From Epithemia pelagica (lineage: Eukaryota; Bacillariophyta; Bacillariophyceae; Surirellales; Surirellaceae), in contig OX337235.1 in the NCBI GenBank assembly GCA_946965045.2, positions 2,489,928 to 2,553,927 of the forward strand: a stretch of 64,000 nt of DNA, written 5' to 3'. The notes beneath the pieces were generated by a model. It had not been told where the DNA came from and did no database searches. It saw only the letters and a program-made list of their open reading frames with translations. The first letter of the stretch is position 1. The number at the start of each line of letters is the position of its first letter. The translations under genes and the position numbers were made by a program. This document shows positions 30,564 to 40,005 of the stretch, piece after piece.

Positions 30564-31394
30564 ATGTCTCCTTTGCTCTGTGTTCATGTGTGGGATGAAC
30601 TGGACAGTTCATTGCCCAAAGGTGCATTGCCTTGTCATTTGTTGTGGACACTGGCTTTTCTGAAAGTCTATGCTACAGAGGATGTTATGGTCTCAATAGC
30701 CAAAACAACGAGGAAGACCTTCAGGAAGTGGGTCAAAGTGTTTGTAGATTTGTTGTATAGTGGTCTTCATTATGTAAGTACATGGCCCTACATGAATTTG
30801 CCATGAAGTCGTCCTCCTCATATCTGACCATTGCTGTTGTTCTTATAACAGATTGTATGGGACAATAGGTTTGATTGTTGTGTACCTGGACAGGTCTGTT
30901 TCATTAGTTTGGATGGTACTGACTTCAGGATTTTGGAGCCGTCACCTTTTGATCCAAAATGGTACTGGCACAAGTTTAAGGGAGCAGGTGTGAGGTATGA
31001 GGTGGGAATCTGCCTGAAAACTGGCTGGATAGTGTGGTGGAATGGTGCATTCCCTTGTGGCGCTTGGCCAGACCTACGGATTGCCAGAGACTGGCTTGTT
31101 CAAGAGCTACTACCGAATGAGAAAGTGATTGCTGATGGTGGTTACAACGATTCTGGATGCTACTTTGTCACACCTACTGGAAGAAATGACTATCAAGACA
31201 AGATGATGGCAGATGCCAGGGCGAGACATGAAACTGTCAACAATTTACTGAAACATTACAATATCTTAAAGGAGAAATACAGAGGAGATCTGGATGGGCA
31301 TCACAAGGTGTTTGGAGCAGTGGTGAATCTGGTTCAGATGAAGATTGAAAATGGTGAGGCGAAAGTGTTTCAGATCGAAGTGGAAGATGACTAG
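30564..31394 (+). CDS. DDE transposase of the Harbinger-like element, two exons
   Basis: Exon 1 (30564-30773) encodes a helical DNA-binding-like N-terminus with HLLWTLAFLKVYATED and TTRKTFRKWVKVF. A 78-nt intron (30774-30851, GTAAGT to ACAG) joins it in phase 0 to exon 2 (30852-31394). The joined product has about 250 residues. The catalytic triad candidates are the D in SLDGTDFRI, the D in VIADGGYND and the E in RHETVNNLLK. The WYWHKFKGAGVRYEVG element between them is typical of this DDE_Tnp_4-like group. No stop or frameshift was seen, so the transposase may still be active. Confidence 0.8.
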
Positions 31395-31612
31395 CAGTAC
31401 AAATATTTAGCGGTTATGAACCGGGTGGTGGTGGGTTTTAATAGTACTAGCAGTCAGTATATCATCTTTTGTCGCTAGAGTGTTCTTTATTCAGAAAAAG
31501 CGTTCGGTAACTCCTATAGGTCACAGTCAGTATCTGACTGGTAAGGTAGCGACCTGCTCAGGATTACCCCATCTCCCCGTAAAAGGGTATCTCCGCTGGA
31601 GTGGTGGGGGTG

Positions 31613-32197
31613 GTGTCTGTCACGTTTCAGTCCAGTCCCTGTCCCGCTTGAGATGGGGGGAAGGGAAAATTGAAAATTCGGACGAGAACCGAGAACCGAA
31701 GATGATGAACGATGACACATGACCCATAGAACATGGAACGCGAACACTGACTGGATACTGGATACAGAGGGGCAGTATCCGAATTCCGAATTCTGGTGTC
31801 AACTGTCAACGACTGTCAAGTGTCAAGAGTTATCAGTTCTACGAGTGTTCGAACTGTCACGGACGAAGAGACAAAGAAAAAAAAGAGAGAAAGTCGCGCG
31901 AGATGCAAATCGGAACCAACCACCGCGGTAGCAAAATGCGAAGCGACCACAACCAGAAGCCAAGATCGGACAAACCTCAAACGCACTCACACTGGTCTCC
32001 CACACCCACATACGGATACCATCAATTGTTCTTTATTATTTCATCAACATCTCTCCTACGAAACCATAAAATTTTCTGACAGACACCTACTGCCTTGAAA
32101 GTAATTGACACCCATCACAACTCTCTCGTCCGTACAGCAACAAATTCTTTTGTGACCATTTTGCACGCCATTTCCAAGACATATCATCATCGTCCTC
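31613..32197. other. Intergenic stretch upstream of the RuvX-like gene
   Basis: No supported gene. Short ORFs overlap on both strands and carry no motif. The last 150 bases are presumably promoter and 5' UTR. Confidence 0.4.
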
Positions 32198-33235
32198 ATG
32201 TCTGCCGCCGCCGCCGCCATGTCGTCTATGACCACAACCCTGAGTCGGATGGAACGACTCTTGGTCTCTCCTCGTACCGTGGCCAGTACCTTGAACTGGC
32301 AAATGAATCTCCTGCGTCCTATCCTGTCTCTTCATTTTGGCCAATCCTGCATTGATTTGGCCCTACTGGCCCATCCGGCTGCCAGGCATCCGACGGCTAC
32401 CAAGACGACGCGAAAACACAAAAAGAGTCAAAAGTTTTCCAAACAGTCCTTGATTCATACTCTGCCCTCGATTCCACTGGGACGACACCATGAGACAATC
32501 TCTTCCCTTCGATTGCCCCCTCACGTCTTGGAACAACTGTCCAACGTGGTGAATGACCACAAAGTCTGTGGATTGGTGGTAAGTTGGCCCGGTTCTAAAA
32601 GTCAAGAACCAACCACACATCAAGAACACGAAGACGGAGGATTGGGAGCTTCATGCGACCGTGTGCTACAAGCTTTGGACCAAATGGTACAAGAAACCAA
32701 TATTGTCACCAACCATCGACCCATTTGTTTGTGGGATGGTCGCTTTCATCATCACTCCTTGCCTCATTACAGCGATAACAAAGACAATCAAGAAGAACAC
32801 GGAGCACAACCCACCCAAGCACCAGCATCAGAGGATGGTTTGCAGGCGGCAGCAGTTGCGGCCGATTATCTACGAACGCACTGGCCCGATCTAACGCTCA
32901 AAATGAAACACAATGATGGACCAGCGCAAGACGAAACTCTCAACGATTCCCACAACAAGACCACATTATTACTGTCATCGCCTTCCGTAAGCCCACGGAC
33001 TGAATCGCACCATGGTGACAAAAAGGAAAAGAGCTCGAACGAACCACCAGTGGATCCGGTCAATCGTCCCTCTTTCCAAACTAGCGGTGGTGAGATTGAC
33101 GAACTCGAAGAATCTCTCTGGACTCAAGAGTCCCTTCCGGAACCTTCTCTTTGGCCACCGTCGATCGCATCCACTAGTGTGGTTGGTAACGAACTTGACG
33201 AACCCGAGACTCTTTTATGGGAAGCAACGTCCTAA
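32198..33235 (+). CDS. RuvX/YqgF-like RNase H-fold protein with acidic tail
   Basis: The product is 345 residues from an ATG at 32198. Residues 42-60 (ILSLHFGQSCIDLALLAHP) resemble the first strand-loop of YqgF/RuvX (GxDxGxxRIGxA), but the catalytic Asp is replaced by His. LPPHVLEQLSNVVNDHKVCGLVVSWP and RPICLWDGR match the later strands, where YqgF has VGLP and a DER motif. YqgF proteins are nucleases acting in rRNA processing or on junction DNA; with the Asp missing here, activity is doubtful. From about residue 290, acidic units with EID or ELD followed by a Leu-Trp pair begin. The unit repeats again beyond the stop in other frames (see the next entry). The family call is tentative. Confidence 0.55.
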   Translation: MSAAAAAMSSMTTTLSRMERLLVSPRTVASTLNWQMNLLRPILSLHFGQSCIDLALLAHPAARHPTATKTTRKHKKSQKFSKQSLIHTLPSIPLGRHHETISSLRLPPHVLEQLSNVVNDHKVCGLVVSWPGSKSQEPTTHQEHEDGGLGASCDRVLQALDQMVQETNIVTNHRPICLWDGRFHHHSLPHYSDNKDNQEEHGAQPTQAPASEDGLQAAAVAADYLRTHWPDLTLKMKHNDGPAQDETLNDSHNKTTLLLSSPSVSPRTESHHGDKKEKSSNEPPVDPVNRPSFQTSGGEIDELEESLWTQESLPEPSLWPPSIASTSVVGNELDEPETLLWEATS

Positions 33236-33683
33236 GGTACCATGACCGGGCCACGCAAGATGAGGCCGAACAACAACAAAAACTGTCGGATGACAGTCTG
33301 GAAGAAGCAACTTCCTTTCACGACAAGTTTGCAGAGGCTCACTTTTTGGAATCGTCGACCTTGGAATTTGAAGAGTGGATACGGCAGGTGATATTGACGA
33401 AGCAATGTTGTTGAAATGGGATTTGACACCCACACCACAGGAGGATGACGAAATGTCGTCCATTCCTCCGCCGCCCACGACAAACGTCAGTGGGGGTGAA
33501 ATTAATGATTCTTCCGAAGAGGCCCTGTGGACACAACCCTTTGTACAAGACGCTGAGAATTCTCGCAATGCCGTTCTTGAGAATGGAAGTGGCAACAGCT
33601 CTGACCACCGTGCTAACAATGATGGAGGAGAAATTGATTCTGGAGACGAAGAAGCCTTGTGGACAACACCTACCGCAGAATAA
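33217..33683 (+). pseudogene. Out-of-frame continuation of the acidic Leu-Trp repeat tail
   Basis: After the stop at 33233-33235, protein-like sequence continues one frame back (DEAEQQQKLSDDSLEEATSF, up to about 33380). It then shifts one frame back again (GDIDEAMLLKWD, SGGEINDSSEEALWTQ, GGEIDSGDEEALWTT) to a stop at 33683. The units match those at the end of the upstream ORF. Two single-base losses, true or sequencing, would explain it. GT-AG introns between the frames would be under 30 nt and are unlikely. Confidence 0.5.
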
Positions 33684-34197
33684 CCGAAATCGAATCGTTG
33701 TAAGAACTTCCGCTAATTTCGAGTAACATCATTTCCCTTGCACCGTGATGACCCGGTTCATGGGGAAAGTGTCACTTATGAATAGCCTTACATGTGGTTT
33801 CCACATCAGCTCTTGTAGAGTCTTTTACACAATGTTCACGACAAATTTCCGCCTTTCGCACAGCTTGGCACAAGTTCAAGAAAAGAAAAGGTTTTTGCTG
33901 GTACCAAGCTTCCTCCTTTATGTCAACGAAGAAATCCGGGAACCTACTGGCCAGAAGCCACAAGGGTCTACGAGAAACCTCTTGTGAAGCGCTTCAAGTC
34001 TACTTTCTCTACTACCATGGTGTTTTACCTACCTGTCACAGCCCTGGTACTACATCGGTACTGGAATCATGTGGATAGTTTGCCCCGCTGCAACTTTATC
34101 TGATCTTATGAAGAGCTTCTTGGACTGAGAGACACATTAATTTCAAGGAGAAACAGAGAATAAGGTTTGCCACCTCATCGGAGGGGGATCGTTGGAA
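33684..34197. other. Intergenic stretch holding 3' flank of the paralogue array
   Basis: From about 34040 the sequence resembles the 3' flanks of the two other paralogues (GAAGAGCTTCTTGGACTGAGAG and similar). The duplicated unit therefore extends past the coding region. Nothing else was recognised. Confidence 0.5.
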
Positions 34198-34743
34198 TCA
34201 CGAAACAGGGCTTTCATCTCCCTCAGCTATCTTGCGTTTGTGCGCAGCGATCTCCGCCTCCACACGTTGGATCGCTTTTTGAATCGCCGATACTTTTTCT
34301 TCATTCGCCTTCTCCATTAGGGCGAGTACCTTCTCAACAAGTAGATCCGACTTCTTGCCACGCAAATCTATCATCTCCATGATAATTTTCCTCTCTTTTT
34401 GGGCTGTCTTCATGATATTTTCCCTCTCTTTTCGGCCCAATTCCCTTTCCTTTTTGGCTTCGTCGAAGCGACTGGATACGTAAGCAGACGAGACGGGAAA
34501 TGGTATGAAGGGTACAGAAGCAAATAACGTATTTCCGGAATTCAAGAAGAAGGAGCAAATGGATGTAACCCAAGGACTGCACTGAGTTTCTTCTCGATCG
34601 ACTGATGTGTCCCTATTCTTGCCAGCATCAGCACACAAAAGTGAAGGTTGTTCATCTTTCACTTTCTCATCTTCAGTCGATATTGGGATGAGCGGGACTG
34701 ATTGATTTTGGGACGAAGTTGGGCAGGTATGATGGAAATTCAT
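34198..34743 (-). CDS. Coiled-coil membrane-anchored paralogue 1, short form
   Basis: The product is about 181 residues from the ATG at 34743 (MNFHHTCP), the start matching paralogue 3. A Pro/Ser/Asp-rich N-terminus leads to one hydrophobic stretch (SICSFFLNSGNTLFASVPFIPFPVSSAYV), then a long charged coiled coil. The coiled coil contains FDEAKKERELGRKERENIM and MIDLRGKKSDLLVEKVLALM, then EKVSAIQKAIQRVEAEIAAHKRK. The coil is almost identical to the 363-residue-frame neighbour (35233-36192), but the multi-pass region of that protein is absent. The family is unknown to me. The 3' flank is also duplicated. Confidence 0.65.
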   Translation of the reverse strand: MNFHHTCPTSSQNQSVPLIPISTEDEKVKDEQPSLLCADAGKNRDTSVDREETQCSPWVTSICSFFLNSGNTLFASVPFIPFPVSSAYVSSRFDEAKKERELGRKERENIMKTAQKERKIIMEMIDLRGKKSDLLVEKVLALMEKANEEKVSAIQKAIQRVEAEIAAHKRKIAEGDESPVS

Positions 34744-35232
34744 CGTTGTGATGATAAGTGCTGGTTTTTGTGACAAGTGACGCAGTTCGATTTCAGGTTT
34801 TGCGGGGCAGGGTTTTCCTGAGTTTTGTTTTCATGTGAGACAAAAGAGCGATCGACGAGAAAATCCACCGCCATGGAGCACAGAAAGCAACGGTTTCCAT
34901 TGATTTCGCGCAACGAAGATATCATAGCATGGTACGTCCGTACTGCAATCATGTGGCTATTATGTCCCACTGCTACTTGAAGTAACAAAACGAAGATTGG
35001 CAATGAAAAGCTGTGTTCTGCTTATTGCTTGTGAGATTCTATATGAAACTTTGTGTGATATCATCAAGAGCGTCTTGGACTGAGCGACACATGAATTCCA
35101 AGTGGAAACAGAGAAAAAGGTGCACCGCCTCGTCGGAGGGGAATCGTTGAAGAGCTTCATGGACCGAGAGACTCATGAATTTCAAGTTCAGAGAAGAAGG
35201 TGCACTGGCTCGTCGGAGATGGATCGTTGGCA

Positions 35233-36192
35233 TCACACAACGTCGCTTTCATCTCTCTTGGCTATCTTTTGTGCGTTCGAAGCAATCTCCTCCTCAACAT
35301 GCTGGATCTCTTGTTGAATCTTCGCTACTTTTTCTTCATTCGCCTTACCCATTCGGGCAATTACCTTCTCTAAAAGTAGATCCGACTTCTTGCCACGCAA
35401 GTCTATCATTTCCATGATAATTTTCCTCTCTTTTTGGGCGGTCTTCATGATATTTTCCCTCTCTTTTCGGCCCAATTCCCTTTCCTTTCTGGCTTCGTCG
35501 AAGCGACCGGATACGTGCACAGACGAGACGGCGAATGAAATGTAGGGTGAGAGAGCAAGAACAGTCGTCCCGAAATTCAAGACGAAGGAAGAAATGGATA
35601 CAAACCAAGAACTCTCGGTCATCGCCTTGTAATTTGCACTGATTACCGCTAACACGGCAAATGCATGGCCATAAGTGTTTGCAAAGATGCTTTTTCCGAG
35701 CTTATTGCAACAGCTCGAGACTTGTCCCAGCACCATTCGGAAGAAGTTTAACAAAGGACTTTTGCACCCGACGAAGACCGAGATCAAACTGACTGAAAGC
35801 CAAAAAGAGAGTGCCACCATAATCATCTCGTGGGACCGCAGGTATACTTTCACCAATGTATACGTAGCCGCTATCCACATGAATCCCGTCCCCACGTAGC
35901 GCTGCCACTTGGGAAGTTTGGTAAGACACCATTGCGATGCCATTACGAAAACAAGAATCAAGAGTACAGTGCCAATACCCATGGCCCAGCCTTGATAATC
36001 CTCGACCACCAACATAATGGTACCAATCATGGCTATCATTGACATCAATGCCATGACACGGTACTCGCTCTGCTCCAAACTGAGCCGCTGAGTTTCTGGA
36101 AAAAGCGATATCTCCCTATTCGTGCCAGGATCAAAACTCAAAAGTGAGGATCCCTCATCCTCGACATTCTCACTTCCCACTGTGATTGCCAT
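35233..36192 (-). CDS. Coiled-coil multi-pass membrane paralogue 2, long form
   Basis: The product is about 319 residues from the first ATG (36192); codons upstream are open only from non-ATG starts. After a polar N-terminus there are five or six hydrophobic segments between roughly residues 45 and 230. They include MALMSMIAMIGTIMLVV, GIGTVLLILVFVMA, YVGTGFMWIAATYTLV, MIMVALSFWLSVSLISVFVG and SISSFVLNFGTTVLALSPYISFAV. A cytosolic coiled coil (FDEARKERELGRKERENIM onward) follows and is nearly identical to that of the two flanking paralogues. A role in membrane tethering is possible, but no family is recognised. This looks like the ancestral-length copy, with the others losing the membrane region. 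Confidence 0.7.
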   Translation of the reverse strand: MAITVGSENVEDEGSSLLSFDPGTNREISLFPETQRLSLEQSEYRVMALMSMIAMIGTIMLVVEDYQGWAMGIGTVLLILVFVMASQWCLTKLPKWQRYVGTGFMWIAATYTLVKVYLRSHEMIMVALSFWLSVSLISVFVGCKSPLLNFFRMVLGQVSSCCNKLGKSIFANTYGHAFAVLAVISANYKAMTESSWFVSISSFVLNFGTTVLALSPYISFAVSSVHVSGRFDEARKERELGRKERENIMKTAQKERKIIMEMIDLRGKKSDLLLEKVIARMGKANEEKVAKIQQEIQHVEEEIASNAQKIAKRDESDVV

Positions 36193-37040
36193 CAGATTGC
36201 CATCAGCGGGACTGGCTGAGTTGGCGACGATCGTGGGCAGGAATAATAATGATGACCGTAACTCATTGTCTTTGTGGCAAGGAAGAAATGGCTTTTGTGA
36301 TGTGCGACAAAAACCCAGCAACACCGATCCAGAATTCGATTTCAGGTTTTGCCGTGCAGGCTTTTGGGAATTCGTAGTAGGGGCGACCGACGGGAAAAAA
36401 CCGTTAATGCTCTATTCTCTTCCTACGGATAGTCCATGGCTATTCTCATGTAGGAGTAGTTGAAAGTACATCCTGTAACCTTCTGATGTATGCCGCAAAA
36501 GGGGTCGGGTCATGATAACATTACAGGTCTACGACAACTTTTTGTCATCCCTGGTGAGTTCATCAATCACAGCCATCTCATTTGACACTAGCCCCCAACC
36601 ATCATTTCCTTGGACTTGAGGTCCAGCCATTCCAGAATGCCACCTTTCATAGCCTTTCACCAGGAGGAACACAAGGTAGCCTTTAGCCTTGGTATGATTA
36701 TCCAAGCGAACCAATGCTGCAAGGCCAAAGCAGCACAAACCTCTTGTAGAAGTGCAACAACTATAGTCTCTCCTTTCCAATGGTGTCCCAACTACCTGTC
36801 ACTGCCGTAGTACTAGGAGTATGTCGGTACTGCAATCGTGTGGATAGTATGCCCCACTGCCCCTGGAAGAAACACAATGGAGATTAGCAATGAAAAAACT
36901 GTGTTCTGCATATCGCTCGTGAGTTTCCGTACGAAACTTAATGTGATCTCATGAAGAGCTTCTTTGACTGAGAGACACATGAATTTAAAGTAGAATCAGA
37001 GAACAAGGTGCACCGCCTCGGCGGAGGGGGATCGTTGGCA
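36193..37040. other. Spacer between paralogues 2 and 3
   Basis: It contains the promoter side of paralogue 2 and, from about 36820, the duplicated 3' flank of paralogue 3. Small ORFs were not supported. Confidence 0.4.
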
Positions 37041-37541
37041 TCACGAAATGTGGCTTTCATCTCCCTCAGCTATGTTGCGTTCGTACGAAGCGATCTCCTC
37101 CTCCACACGTTGGATCTCTATTTGAAGCGCCGCTACTTTTTCTTCATTCGCCTTCTCCTTTAGTGCGAGTACGTTCTGTAAAATCAGACCTGACTTCCTG
37201 CAACGCAAATCTGTTATCTTCAAGGTCTTCATGATATTTTCCCTCTCTTTTTTGGCTTCATCGAAGCGATTGGATACGTGAACAGACGAGATGGGAAATG
37301 AAATGAAGGGTGCAGAAGTAAGTAGAGCATTCCCAGAATTGAAGGAGAAGGAAAAAACGGATGCAACCCAAGAACTACACTGAGTTTCTTCTCGATCAAG
37401 GGATGTTTTCCTTTTCTTGCCATCATCAAAACACAAAAGTGAAGGTTGTTCATCTTCCACCTTCTCATCTTCGGCCGTTATTGTCGTGAGCGGGACTGAT
37501 TGATTTGGGGACGAACTTGGACAGGTATGATGAGAATTCAT
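37041..37541 (-). CDS. Coiled-coil membrane-anchored paralogue 3, short form
   Basis: The product is about 166 residues from the ATG at 37541 (MNSHHTCPSSS), aligned with paralogue 1. It has one hydrophobic stretch (SVFSFSFNSGNALLTSAPFISFPISSVHV) and a shortened coil. The RELGRKERENIMKTAQKERK part is internally deleted, so FDEAKKERENIMKTLKITDLR follows directly. The C-terminal EEKVAALQIEIQRVEEEIASYERN is kept. The deletion keeps the frame. Function is unknown. Confidence 0.65.
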   Translation of the reverse strand: MNSHHTCPSSSPNQSVPLTTITAEDEKVEDEQPSLLCFDDGKKRKTSLDREETQCSSWVASVFSFSFNSGNALLTSAPFISFPISSVHVSNRFDEAKKERENIMKTLKITDLRCRKSGLILQNVLALKEKANEEKVAALQIEIQRVEEEIASYERNIAEGDESHIS

Positions 37542-37762
37542 CGTTGTGATGGTAGCGAGGAAGTGCTTTTTATGACAGGCGACGAAGACAACAGCAACCA
37601 CAGCAGTTCGATTTCAGCAACCCTAACGATTTCAGGTGAGTTTGGTTTTCGGGATTCTCTTCTTCGTACTTGTTAGGAGTAGTAAGAGCGACCAACCTGG
37701 AAGCTGAAAAAAGGTTCTCCGGGTCATTCCGAAAGCCCATCGGTCGCTCATTACATACATGT

Positions 37763-37775
37763 CCCCCCCCCCCCC
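37763..37775. repeat. Homopolymer C13 tract
   Basis: A run of 13 cytosines about 90 bases before the next ATG, in its likely promoter or 5' UTR. Confidence 0.85.
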
Positions 37776-37865
37776 ACCTTTAAAAATCCGCACACTGTTG
37801 CAATTGTTCTGAGGATTGAGGTCTTGAGGTTGAAGAGTTCGTGTTGTTATTGTGGTGGCTAGGCC

Positions 37866-38276
37866 ATGAATAATCCAAACGACAGTAACTTACCTCCTCT
37901 TTCGTCCAATGGTCGATGGATCTCCTTTGACGATGGACATGTTCCTGAAACTTTGGTCGTTCGAGACGCGTCTTTGTTGACACATTCTCAACAACAATCG
38001 TCTTGCCCTGAACAGCAGCGAACCACACCTTCCGTGTTGAACAACGAGAGCCACGACAGTAAGCAAGCAGAGTCAATATCCTACAAAGGACAAAATGATG
38101 GCGTGAATCGTGTGCTGGCCGTATATCCAGAATACTTTGAGGAGCGTGTCCCTTCCCTCCATGTGTTTGACGATTTTGTAGATCCAGGCGTTGTGCAAGC
38201 TCTCTATGAGACCACGATGGAAGATTCGCAACCTTGGGGTACCTATGTTTCTATGGAACGTATTCGACAATATCGG

Positions 38277-38307
<31 letters not shown>

Positions 38308-39617
38308 GACCAGTTAATGAAAGCTTCGATGCTCCAATATCATTGAACAAGGACGACAAGGAAGCTCGACGAGATTTTCTCGCCGTGCAGGCAGTGGATT
38401 CTTTTTTGCGTGCGTCATTGTCGCCTCAACATACGGGTGAATCCTATTCCAAATCCGGACCCCATGCTTTGCAGACGTTCCAAACAATAAATACCACCTC
38501 GTCCACCTGGAGCAAAGACACCCCAGAGATCAACCACAAGAGCTTGACTTTCTGGACCGAGTCGGATTTGGATCACTTGCACGGAGTGGCTGTATGGGCG
38601 TTGGGCGCGTCCGTTGGTTCCCAGGTTCCCTACCATTTGGATTATGCGGAACAAGTTCGATACGACACAAATCGGATTGTACCACCCGTATTAGCTGGTA
38701 CGCTGCAATGCACAACAAGGGCAACCATTGTCGGTGGAACCTATTGCGCTCATTTTCAAGGATTGGACCACTACCAACAACATGGGTATAAAGGCATGAA
38801 AACTGCAAGGAATCAACGTAATGACACTAGCCTGCTTTTGGATACACTGGAAACCGATGCGGGGTGGATTCAAGTTCCCTACCGAGGCAATCGTATGATT
38901 GTCCAATCGGGTCATTTGCCCCATTTAAGTACTCCCATTGAAGCGATCCACACTAATCCACCCTGTAATGGTACCAAACGGGTGATTGTAGGTTTCAATG
39001 CATTTCTTTTTGATTTCGGTCCCATTGTTCAACGCGCACCAGAACATTCCCAAGTATTTCGTCGCAAAGTGGCATTGCAACGATGGTTGTTGTCTCAGAC
39101 CAACAAGAGCACCAATACAACAATGATCCAAGATAATGTCTCAGAATTGACGAGCGATGGGAAAGCTGGAGTCATTGAAGCTAGGAATCCAAAGTCAGTC
39201 GGTAGTGCTGGTTTCAGTTTGGAAAGTATCCGAGCCAATCCATCCTTGGCCAAATTGTTGGTAATGGCCAAGCGACAAAAGTTAAAACACGACTTTGCCA
39301 AACAACGATTTGATCTCGAGTACGACATTCGGAATCATTTATCAGAAGTTTCGTCGTTGTCATCCACCAGTGAGTTGGAGCAATCTGGAACAACGGTTCG
39401 GGATTTAATGAAACGACTGGGACGAGCCGATGGACACTATCCGTCACCCCTTGATGTGCAGGTTCACTTGTCCCAAGGCGCAAAACGAGGAAATTACAAG
39501 GTTGTTTCTCCGTGTACAACTCACCGGCGTAATTATTCGGATGAGACAGACGACGAACACGCGAGCAGATGGAATGGTCGAGTACTAGCGAGTGATGCGT
39601 TCATCCAACTTGTTTGA
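37866..39617 (+). CDS. 2-oxoglutarate/Fe(II) oxygenase-like protein with polyglutamine tract
   Basis: The product is 583 residues from an ATG at 37866. Residues 80-110 (LHVFDDFVDPGVVQALYETT) resemble the opening of prolyl-4-hydroxylase-like domains. After a CAA-encoded polyGln tract (38281-38306), a double-stranded beta-helix signature appears. The metal ligands would be H and D in PYHLDYAEQV and a distal H in QSGHLPHLSTP; the Arg of TKRVIVGFNAFLFD could bind 2-oxoglutarate. The segment LAGTLQCTTRATIVGGTYCAHFQGL fits the strands between. The C-terminal 200 residues are polar, with a helical stretch (LAKLLVMAKRQKLKHDFAKQRFDLEYDI). The substrate cannot be told from sequence. It is single-exon and intact. 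Confidence 0.6.
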
Positions 39618-40005
39618 CTCCTTTCTATGATCTATGATCCAACTTGTCTTACTCGTTGTTGTGACACAGATGTAAATGGTTAGCGATGCTATTGCGAATT
39701 GAGACTTGTTCATACGAAGCGTAAAAACTTCTATCTTACTCCCGACGCAACTTGAAACACCCAACACCAGATGGAAGAAGTTTAGAGGAACTCAATCTTA
39801 GGACCACGAAGCTCCAGATAAGGGTGAGGCCCAGTGCTGTTGCTAGTGATGTGATTTGCAGGAATTCCCGATGGAAGTGAACTGGATGAAGCCTAACTAG
39901 AATCTAGTCAGAGATTTTGTCCACGGTTTGCATTGCAAGTGTCATTATAAGTACACATGGTAACCCCTAGTAATAGCAAAATGTAGTTGTTTTGTACAGT
40001 GTCCC
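39618..40005. other. Convergent intergenic region
   Basis: This holds the 3' ends of two converging genes. No additional feature was found. Confidence 0.4.

Larger units (their letters stand above)
28429..31612. mobile_element. PIF/Harbinger-like DNA transposon with spliced transposase and accessory gene
   Basis: Imperfect long terminal inverted repeats occur in blocks. An outer block shares GGGGTAATCCTGAGCAG (28453- and its complement near 31555-31575). An inner block shares CCCACCACCACCCGGTT (28591-28607 and 31420-31435 inverted). The exact ends and the target duplication are uncertain; TTA flanks the inner block at 28586-28588 and 31438-31440. Two oppositely oriented spliced genes lie inside, a DDE transposase and an accessory protein, which is the usual Harbinger two-gene plan. 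A fold-back MITE lies between them. Confidence 0.75.
34050..37541. repeat. Tandem triplication containing three paralogous genes
   Basis: Three units, each with a minus-strand gene and a similar 3' flank, lie at roughly 34050-34743, 34940-36192 and 36820-37541. The flanks share GTACTGCAATC and GCACCGCCTCG strings and a GGATCGTTG block just outside each stop codon. The middle unit also carries a duplicated copy of its own 3' flank (35090-35230). Confidence 0.7.
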
